Below, piece after piece: positions 56,195 through 64,000 of a stretch of DNA of 64,000 nucleotides. The stretch comes from Copromyces sp. CBS 386.78 (Eukaryota > Ascomycota > Sordariomycetes > Sordariales > Sordariaceae): positions 28,593-92,592 of the forward strand of contig MU839240.1 in NCBI GenBank assembly GCA_030685235.1. Reading direction: 5' to 3'. The position numbers and the translations under genes were made by a program. Under the pieces are notes generated by a model, which was not told the origin of the DNA, did no database searches, and saw nothing but the letters and a program-made list of their open reading frames with translations. The stretch's first letter is position 1; every line of letters starts with the position of its first letter.

Positions 56195-57631
56195 ATGTCG
56201 ACTAAACTCTCTCAACGCCTCGCACGCACTGCTACTTTGTCACCAACATCTCTAGTCACTCGGTCCAGAAGACTTGCACCCGTCGCATCAGCTGTACGAT
56301 CATTCGCCATCCCATCCAGACGTCCCTTCTCAACATCCGAAGCCCGCTGCCTCGCCAAACTACCCGGTATGGACAGCATCAGGGTCTGTACACCCCTCTA
56401 CCCACCTACTTCCATCCAGTCCCAGACCACTAACACCATCTCCCATTTCCCAAATTTAGAACGCCATAGCCGAAAACTTTGGAGGCCCCGCCTCCAAAAT
56501 CGGCACCACGCACTTCTCCCTCGACGACACCCCTGACCTAACGGGTAAAGTAGCCGTCATAACCGGCGGCTCCGAAGGCATCGGCTTCGGCGTCGCCTAC
56601 ACCTTGCTCAAGCACAACCTCTCCAAGCTGTACATCTTGTCTCGCAAGCGGGCAATGTTTGACGGCGCGCTCGCCTCTATCGCCGCCGAGCTCGGGCAAG
56701 ATAAAGCCGATCGCGTGCACTGGATCCACTGCGACCTGGAGGACTGGGCGCAAACGGCGGCTGTCGCAGAACAGATCAAGAAGGATACCGATCGCTTGGA
56801 CATCTTGGTGAATAATGCGGGAAGAGGGATAATGAAGCCTGGCTTGACGGATTACGGCGTGGATAGACACATGGCTACTAACCACATGGGCCATGTGGTG
56901 CTGACGAGCCACCTGCTGCCGCTGATGAAGAAGACTGCGGAAGAAACGGGCGAGACGGTCAGGATCAGTAACCAGAGCTCGAATTTGCATAGTGCGGCGC
57001 CAAAGGAAACCAAGTTCAAGAGTCTGGAGGAGATCAATGAGGATGTGGGGCCGAATGGACAGTATGGACGGAGCAAGCTGGCGGGGATTTTGTATAGCAG
57101 GTATTTTGATCGCGAGGTTACGAGGAAGATGGATGCGGATGCTGAACAAAAGGGAAAGGGAAAGGGGAGGGTGGTGATGAATGCCACGCATCCGGGGTTT
57201 GTCAGTACCAAGCAGTCGGTGGAGGATATTCATGAGCCGTTTGTTACCTACCCCCATCCCACATTCCCACTTCCTTTTTTGCATTTGCATATTGACGGGA
57301 CACTAACGGAAAGAAACAAAACAGATACCCAATCAGCGGCTACGCAATGTCCCACCTCATGGAGCCGTTCAAGAAAAGCCAGTTCGAGGGCGCCGTGCCG
57401 ACGGTGTACGCCGTCACCATGGCCAACGACGGCGGACAGTGGATTTGCGCGCCGAACAAGACCGAGCCTCCCAGTGAGCTTGCGCAGAGCGACGAGCTGG
57501 CGGATAACTTGATGGCGTTGACGAGGAAGATTGTCACGGAGAAAACGAGGCCCGAGTCGGTTGCGAGGGGTTGTCCGATGGATGATGTTGTTGTTGTGCA
57601 TAAGGTACTTGAGCTCGAAGAAAGAGGCTGA
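56195..57631 (+). CDS. Short-chain dehydrogenase/reductase, probably mitochondrial
   Basis: Exons 56195-56383, 56460-57238 and 57325-57631 encode 424 aa. The second intron uses donor GTTTGT at 57239, just inside what looks like open coding sequence; splicing gives HEPYPISGYAMS, typical of the family. The first ~55 residues are rich in Arg, Ser and Ala with almost no acidic residues, as in a mitochondrial presequence. The Rossmann core has the TGGSEGIGFG cofactor loop (about residue 93), the DLED turn, NNAG, the catalytic Ser in SNQSS, and YGRSK with the active-site Tyr and Lys. It resembles retinol dehydrogenase 12/WW-oxidoreductase-like SDRs with an extended C-terminal part. An NADP-dependent reduction is likely; the substrate cannot be told. 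Confidence 0.92.
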
Positions 57632-59647
57632 AGTGAAAGTTGGGCAGGAGGTTGAACGAGACCAAGGGACGATGCCTGTGCTGAATGGGAGTTGACGTCG
57701 TGGTGGTCCACTATTGCCGCTATGGGAAACCGGACGATCAGTGGAGTTGGTGGCTGATGTTGGGCCTGGTTATGGAGACTTTTAAGGCAAGGGCAACTTA
57801 TGGCCATGATGATATGCATTAGAACTACATACTAAGAATGCAGGCTTGGAGCTGGCTGACAGCGGCGAGGCCTGCGAGAACAAGTGTGTCAAAGGCCTTT
57901 TATAGCCGGATACTGTAGTGTATAATTGCCAATATTCACTCCTCAGTCGATGCAGTTTAATGGAGTTGCACTGCAGTCTTGTTGATGCTGTTGTCAAACA
58001 AACACAACAGCCTGGCGTCATCGCGACCCCCTTTTTCCGTTACGGATCTGCAAACCCCCCCGCAAAATGTAATGGTGATCTTGGAATGGGAAACTCCACA
58101 TTGGTGATGTCGTTTCTTTTGGTTCTTTCTGTTTTCTTCAACTTGTGAAATTGACCTTCCTGATCCGAGGGGTTCTCTCCGGTCCAGCTTCCGACGTCCG
58201 GAGGAGTCTTGTGTGGGTTTCCTTGGCACACCCTCAGCTGGGCCCAGGTATGTGGTGAGGGCATCACACTGGAAAGGGTGATGGCTGCAAGGGTTTGGAA
58301 TAGTGGCAGTCAGTGGACTGGTGGGACAAACCCCTGGATCCATGACGCTGGGAACGAGTCGCACAAGGAGGCGTAGTGTGACAAGGAAGATGATTGGTGC
58401 GTTAGTTGGCGAACCAAAGGAACCATCACGGCGGGCTGTTGATGCCCGATTGGTTGTTTGGTGATGCACAAACTATTCGTATGTGGTGTTGGTAGATCTT
58501 CGGGTTGTGATTGCGAGGAAAATAACGTATAGAAAGCCGGATGTTGACTGAGTTAAAGTTGAAGTCATTCAGAAGCCCCAAACATGGTCAAATAATTGGT
58601 AGTGCAGTGGTGGTGACTGGTTGGGGTGCTGTCCGTCAACTTGTGCCTGCATTGCGCCTGTATCACCCATCACCCCGCTCCTCACCAACCAGAATCCAGG
58701 GAATAGACAGCAAGAAAGTGCGCTGCTGCAGGACCAAAAACATGGCGTGCATCCCCGAACGCCCGCTCCACACCCATTCCAGAGGCATCCACTCCACTTT
58801 CGAGAACCTTTTGGGAACTGTCTTGTCCCCTTTTTTTTCCGCATTCCATCTGTTCGTCATCATTTCTTGCATCTTGACCACACCCCGCGGTCAGAAGTCA
58901 GTGTGGGTGTTGTAACTTTCTGCGACGACAACGACGAACACAACAGACCAAAGATCCTGTCATCCAAAGCAACGGCTTGGAAAGTAAATACCCTCCTCGG
59001 CTGCCGTCATCGCCAATTGGACGTCCGAGACATATCGAAAAAAAGAAACAAGCTTCCACCCTACAACGACACAGCCCAATTGGCCACCCGATCCTGTTCG
59101 CGCATTCTATAAACAAAAAAAAGAAACGATTAATCGCCCGAAATTGCGACAGTTCGAGACACTGGCAAACGTCGAGCTCGGAATCCTGCATTCGGTTTTG
59201 TGGTGGTGGTTCTCCCCCTTCTCCGGGTCCCGTCCGTCCGTTCTTCTTTCTCGACAACTTCTCCCGTCGTTCGCATCTTCCGCCTGCCGTACCCCGTTGC
59301 TCCACGACACAACCGAACCGGCACATCACCCCGAACCGTACTACATGACACAACCACCCTGTTGATGCAAGGCGGCCTTCCGTCCTTTTTGACATATTGT
59401 CTCGAACCGCGCTTTGACCTTGCACGCCCGGACGCCGACGACATACATATACCATCTCCCGCCGCCCCCCCTTGAGCAGGCATCATCCTGACACAACTTT
59501 CATTTTGCGACGGCCGGCCGTTTCGGAACCAAGACATTTGAGACACACGGCGAGGATATCGTTGGCTCGTCATCTTGCTGTCGACGTCGGTACTGCGTCG
59601 TATGATCGCCCCACCGACGGCGTCGTTTGTCCACCACGCCGCCCACC
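57632..59647. other. 2-kb intergenic region with long CT-rich leader
   Basis: No gene supported. The ~700 bases before 59648 are pyrimidine-rich with many CCG/CGT clusters, open on both strands by composition, and probably contain a long 5' leader for the coiled-coil gene. Confidence 0.45.
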
Positions 59648-62600
59648 ATGGACTCCCCCATCGACACTCGTTCCCATGGCCGCCCCATTCGTCCTCTTTC
59701 CGGCTTGCGACCTGCTTCCAGGGAAAGCATGAGCGCCAGTTCGACACGTACCCGAACCAGCAACACCAATAGCAACAACCAGACACATGCACAAGACCGC
59801 TCCCGATCGTCCCGTCCGCCGAGCTCTTCCAAGCAACATAAATTCCACTCCTCCCGTGATCACGCTGACATCCTGGCCTTGCCCCCCATGTCAGAGTATC
59901 TGCAAGAACGGATCGAACGGACACGAAAGATGGAGGCCGAACGAGCTTCCGGGAAACAGCCCATCGAGAGGCCCAAGACGTCTGCCGGCTTTACCAGTCC
60001 AGTCTCCTCGCCAACAAGACCAACAACCGGTGGCGGCAAGGTCCGGCTTCCACCCACCCTCGACTCGGAACTCAGTGCCAAGAAGAAGGAACGTCAAGCG
60101 CCGTGCATGAAGGATGCTCAAGACCTCTTGTCCAAGCTACACAAACAAAACTTCGACCTCAAACTGGAACTCTTCCATCGGCGCGAGAAGCAGACGGCTT
60201 TGGAGGAGCTGATAGAGAAGCTGGAGCTGGAGAAAGAGCAGTTGAGGAGTGAACAAAGGGAGACACAAGACATCAATGACGTCTTGTTGGAAGAGCTGGA
60301 AAAGAAGGACAAGGCGGTCGAGGAAGCTGTGGCCATGATCGTTACTCTTGAGTCACGGATAGAGAATCTGCTCAAGGAACGGGAAATGGTCAGCCAGGTT
60401 GAGGCGGAAGGATTCTACAGGTCCGACCACAGCGCCTCTCGTCCAATTTCAAGGAACGAAACACCCGATACTCCGAGGGCCGGCGAGCAAAAGGTCCTTC
60501 ATAGGATGCCCAGTTTCCTGACAGAGCCAACCGAGAACACCGAGAACCTTCGAAACGTGTACCTTGGAGCGCGAGCTACCGAACTAGGCCTGGGCCGGCT
60601 TTCGGAGGAGGAATCGCCAGAGACAAATCGGAGCGAGTTCAATAAGGTTGGTAGCCCAGCATTGAGTCTTCTCAGCGAGAGTTCCTTCTTAAGCATCTAC
60701 GGCCAGAACAAGGCCAGCCCTTCGCCCCGACCCCAGAGCCCACCGCATGTGGATGGGGCTGAAGAGCGCCTGACTTCAATGTCAAACCGACACTCGCCAA
60801 TGCTCGAGGATTCCCTGACAAAGTCCCACCGTCGTCCACCCTCGCCGATAGCTACAAGCAGGTCAAGTCCTTTCCGCAAGAGCCAGCTTGGCCTTGGCAT
60901 CGACAAGGCAGCCGATCAAGGGTTGGAGGAATCCAGGACAGTCTCTTTGGTAGACAAGTCCAGTTCATGGCACAAGCTCGATCAGGAGACCGGGGCAGCA
61001 TCGGTCAAGTCACAAGCAGATTCTACCTCCCGACGAACAAACAGGTCGTCTCTACAAAAGGTATATACGCATGGGTCTTCGGTAAGGGACTTCCCTCGCG
61101 TGCATAGTGGTCTTCCACCCACCCCCGACACCATTTCGACTTCAACCCTGCGCGTTTTTCAAGTAACAAATGACTCACTGTCAAAGGGACAAAGTTCGGG
61201 CAACGGGCCGGCCAATTCCTCTTCCTCAGGGGAGACAGCCTCGGTGCACTCGGAAGATGAGGATGAAGATCACCTCCAAGTGCCACGACGACGACACGGC
61301 CAGCCGGCGTCCATCACGGCTTTCAACAGTCTCCGGGGACTTGAGAGCGAAGGGGCGATGTTAGATCCTTGTTACACTACGTCGGAATCGGAACGGCCGC
61401 CTTCGGCTAGAGATGTGCGGCGATCGGAAGAGCATGGAGGTCGCAAGAGCTGGTCGAGCGAGGACGATGATAACGACGTGGAAGATGAGAGGACGAAATC
61501 ATTTTCTTCGAGTATTGATCTGTGGTTAAGGGAGAGCCAAAAGCCGAACAAAATAGTACCGCCGCTCGATCCCCTGAGCTCCGTGTCCCAGGTCGGCGGT
61601 CGCGAAACGGATCATGGCCGAGTGTCGCCGGACTTGTTCTCGTTTCCTACTGGATCACACGGTTGGATGTCAGATGCGATTTACGGAAAGCTCGACGGGA
61701 CGGGGTACAACTGTGCGGGCGGTGTACGAGTGGCTAGTGGAAGCTCGAATGCTGACTCGGCATTTGGCAGCCGGAGCTACATGGGCGACTCGCTTCCTAC
61801 ACCAGTCTTTGGCTCAGGGTTTGCGAAGCTGCATGAGGTCAGGAACATGGCGCCACCGCCGCCGGAACGCGGGTCAAGTCTCAGGGCAACAATGGGTCAC
61901 CGTATCCCGGGCTTGGATGGGTCATTATCAGGCTCAGCTAGCAGCTTACCGGCATCACCAACCGTTCGGCAACTCCAGACTCCGTTAAAGGACCCCCGAG
62001 GAAGAAAGAGCAACATGGACTCCCCGCGAACGACCACGACGACAATCCGCAGTCCCAGCATTGGTCAACGAAGCGACGCCCGCCCGTCGTCAGACCTATC
62101 CTTTGGTGCCCACAACCGAGCAGCCACCGTCCCGCCCAAAACGCTCTTCAATCCCCCACTACCAAAGGAAGAAAAGGAAAAGTCTTGTTCCAAACGACAC
62201 TACCCCCCAACAGCCTCGCAACCCGCTCGCTCAAAGTTCAACAGTCTGTTTAGGAGATCGACCGGCTCCGTAGAACCCTCCACCTCCATGCCCATCCCCT
62301 CTCCGGCCTCCACATCCTTCTCTCTTTCGGCGAGAGATAGAGATCCCTCCTCTGATTTCGGATTTATCTCATGGGGTAGACGAAACTCTGAAATGGCCGC
62401 CGCCGCCGCCGATGATGATGACCACCACTCCGGCGCTACGCCTCCCCCTATAATGCGGAGTAGACCGAGAAGGACTGCCGCTGATCCCGCTTCTTCTTCT
62501 GCTGTCCATGTCCATGATGATAATGAAAACGGAGGAGTCTCACTTTGTCCTTCATCGTTTGGAGATTGTGGGGATATCGAGAGGAACTCAGCGGATCAGC

Positions 62601-62851
62601 CGCCTCAGAGACCGGTTACCAGTGGTGGTGCTAGTCTCGGCGGTGATCATGGCGAAGGCGGTGGTGGCGGTGGTGTTTTGTCGAACTTCCAGAATCCCTT
62701 TTCGAAATCGGTTGGGTCTACTAGTGACGGGCCGCCGCAGAGGGAGGGTGGAAGGAGAGAGAGTGCGGCTGCGGCTGTGGCGGGTGGGAAGAGGAGGTGG
62801 TTTGCTAATCTCGGTAGGGTCGGGAGCTTGAGGAAGGGTCCCTCCCATTGA
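59648..62851 (+). CDS. Centrosomin N-terminal motif (Cnn_1N) coiled-coil protein, 1067 aa
   Basis: This single exon starts at ATG 59648 in a strong context (CCCACCATGGA). Residues ~153-185 (CMKDAQDLLSKLHKQNFDLK ... HRREKQTALE) match the Cnn_1N motif, which recruits gamma-tubulin complexes in centrosomin/Mto1-type proteins. An uninterrupted coiled coil continues to about residue 250 (LEELIEKLELEKEQLRSEQR and following). The rest is long, Ser/Pro/Arg-rich disorder with RxxS-like phosphosites, short conserved-looking islands (SLWLRESQKPNKI-like SIDLWLRESQKP near 630; GWMSDAIYG) and basic C-terminal segments ending KRRWFANLGRVGSLRKG. A microtubule-organising role at spindle pole bodies or septa is inferred from the motif. 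No membrane segment. Confidence 0.88.
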   Translation: MDSPIDTRSHGRPIRPLSGLRPASRESMSASSTRTRTSNTNSNNQTHAQDRSRSSRPPSSSKQHKFHSSRDHADILALPPMSEYLQERIERTRKMEAERASGKQPIERPKTSAGFTSPVSSPTRPTTGGGKVRLPPTLDSELSAKKKERQAPCMKDAQDLLSKLHKQNFDLKLELFHRREKQTALEELIEKLELEKEQLRSEQRETQDINDVLLEELEKKDKAVEEAVAMIVTLESRIENLLKEREMVSQVEAEGFYRSDHSASRPISRNETPDTPRAGEQKVLHRMPSFLTEPTENTENLRNVYLGARATELGLGRLSEEESPETNRSEFNKVGSPALSLLSESSFLSIYGQNKASPSPRPQSPPHVDGAEERLTSMSNRHSPMLEDSLTKSHRRPPSPIATSRSSPFRKSQLGLGIDKAADQGLEESRTVSLVDKSSSWHKLDQETGAASVKSQADSTSRRTNRSSLQKVYTHGSSVRDFPRVHSGLPPTPDTISTSTLRVFQVTNDSLSKGQSSGNGPANSSSSGETASVHSEDEDEDHLQVPRRRHGQPASITAFNSLRGLESEGAMLDPCYTTSESERPPSARDVRRSEEHGGRKSWSSEDDDNDVEDERTKSFSSSIDLWLRESQKPNKIVPPLDPLSSVSQVGGRETDHGRVSPDLFSFPTGSHGWMSDAIYGKLDGTGYNCAGGVRVASGSSNADSAFGSRSYMGDSLPTPVFGSGFAKLHEVRNMAPPPPERGSSLRATMGHRIPGLDGSLSGSASSLPASPTVRQLQTPLKDPRGRKSNMDSPRTTTTTIRSPSIGQRSDARPSSDLSFGAHNRAATVPPKTLFNPPLPKEEKEKSCSKRHYPPTASQPARSKFNSLFRRSTGSVEPSTSMPIPSPASTSFSLSARDRDPSSDFGFISWGRRNSEMAAAAADDDDHHSGATPPPIMRSRPRRTAADPASSSAVHVHDDNENGGVSLCPSSFGDCGDIERNSADQPPQRPVTSGGASLGGDHGEGGGGGGVLSNFQNPFSKSVGSTSDGPPQREGGRRESAAAAVAGGKRRWFANLGRVGSLRKGPSH

Positions 62852-63889
62852 GAGATTGAGCATGGGATAATTACCGTTTCTGAGAAGAGATGGAGGGATT
62901 CAAACTAAGCATCTGCTTCACATCTTCCATCTTTTACTCACCATCTTCACCTTTGCAGTTTTACAGAAAGACAAAGACTGAAGGGCTCAGGCCTGCCGTG
63001 GTTTGCTCAAGTGGGCTTTTCCCCTTTCACTCTCTTTCTCACCTTGCTTTCATCCTTCACTTCACTCACCTTTTTGTGGGACAGACGCAGCGCGTATTTC
63101 ATGCTTCTTCTTTTCTTTTCTCTTTATTCTAGTTCTTGCTTGCTTCCTTCTTCGTTTTTGTCCTGTCCAGGAAACGCAACGTACGTACATATCTCATCTC
63201 TAATCACGTCTTTTTACATTTATTTTATTTTATTTTTTTCACATAGACATCTTGTATTGTTACCCTTTCTTTCTTTTCTGACTCTGGTCGTTCTTAGCGT
63301 ATGTTCTGGCTTAGGTTCAGGCTTGCTTACCTCGTTGCTAATCGTTCGTATCTTTTCTACTGGGAGTTTGAGGGTATGGGTTGGGTTGGGGACTTGGGAG
63401 ACGATGCCGTTATGAGGTTATGGCTATGGTATTTTGCATCTTTTTCTGGGGTGAAGAAAGCAGGATCGCGGACTGGTCACTGGTTATTGGGGGTGTATAA
63501 GGATGGAGGGACGATGGTGATAGGAGGTCGTGGAAGGGCTAAAGGGCAGCGTAATCAATATGCGCACTTGGTCCTTAGGTCGGCGTAGGGCGGGTCGTGG
63601 ATAGGAGAGAAAAAAAGACCCGGACTTATGGTAGATGCTTATAGATATCTGGAATATCACGATTACTATCTACGTTTTGTTAACCTCTTTTTTTTTTTTT
63701 TTTCCCAGTTTATAGATGGAGATTGCTCCAGCAAAAAACTTTACCTAGTTCAGCAGTTAGTTCATTGTCCATCATCACTGACATCGTCGCCCACATCATC
63801 ATCATCATCATCAATCGTATTTCTCCTCCCCACACTGAATGATTCCATTACGCATGGGATTATAATTACCTGCCAAAGGAAGCAAAGGC
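62852..63889. other. 3' flank and spacer before 5S rRNA
   Basis: T- and CT-rich 3' flank of the coiled-coil gene; a T-run lies at 63689-63703 and an ATC run at 63795-63815. No gene supported. Confidence 0.45.
63861..63865 (+). promoter_or_regulatory. TATA element at -29 of the second 5S rRNA gene
   Basis: TATAA starts exactly 29 bases before the 5S start at 63890, the same distance as in the copy at 24370-24484. Confidence 0.85.
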
Positions 63890-64000
63890 ACATACGACCA
63901 TACCTACTGGAAAACTCGGGATCCCGTCCGCTCTCCCATAGATAAGCCAGTGAGGGCCAGACTAGTAGTTGGGTCGGTGACGACCAGCGAATCCCTGGTG
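63890..64000 (+). rRNA. 5S ribosomal RNA, cut by the window end
   Basis: 111 bases starting ACATACGACC and running to CCCTGGTG at the window edge; about four bases of the 3' end lie outside. It is identical to the first 5S copy over this length except for T instead of C at position 16. It is an isolated, dispersed copy in the opposite orientation. Confidence 0.95.

Overview
The window looks like a filamentous ascomycete chromosome, most likely Sordariales of the Neurospora/Sordaria type. Four things point there: intron-poor genes with short GT-AG introns of about 46-100 nt, often with CTAAC/CTGAC branch sites; fungal-only families (HeLo-NACHT NLR, Fung_rhodopsin membrane protein, fungal CorA-like proteins, DOMON/cytochrome b561); two dispersed single 5S rRNA genes, each with TATAA exactly at -29; and intron-containing tRNA-Pro(AGG) and tRNA-Lys(CTT). 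The species cannot be fixed from sequence alone.

Layout. 2.5-13.5 kb holds + strand housekeeping genes: an unknown 672-aa protein, an ARMH3/DUF1741 armadillo protein, the mitochondrial Fe-S assembly factor ISA1, and the WRNIP1/MGS1 AAA+ ATPase. A HeLo-NACHT NLR with a C-terminal membrane helix lies on the - strand at 14.1-17.7 kb. Between it and 20.1 kb are small spliced genes that simple ORF calling would miss; the best (19660-20120) has three introns of 49-51 nt. A divergent family I pyrophosphatase, a Cys-rich coiled-coil protein, tRNA-Pro and a 5S gene follow at 20.7-24.5 kb. Two large low-complexity proteins are on the - strand at 25.0-32.8 kb (one unknown, one C2H2-like). A 4.3-kb stretch without a convincing gene leads to a DOMON-b561 protein at 37.1 kb, a probably frameshifted small gene at 39.2 kb, tRNA-Lys, and a rhodopsin-domain membrane protein at 41.3-42.8 kb.

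44.5-45.2 kb is a 717-bp MITE-like element with 18-bp terminal inverted repeats and TTA target duplications (PIF/Harbinger-like). It sits just upstream of a tandem pair of CorA-like proteins (45.7-55.5 kb) that share intron positions, including a 9-nt microexon. A mitochondrial-looking short-chain dehydrogenase, a Cnn_1N (centrosomin-type) coiled-coil protein and a second 5S gene, cut by the window edge, complete the window.

No operon-like organisation is expected. The most notable features are the NLR with its neighbouring small genes, the MITE next to the CorA tandem pair, and the unannotated spliced micro-genes.
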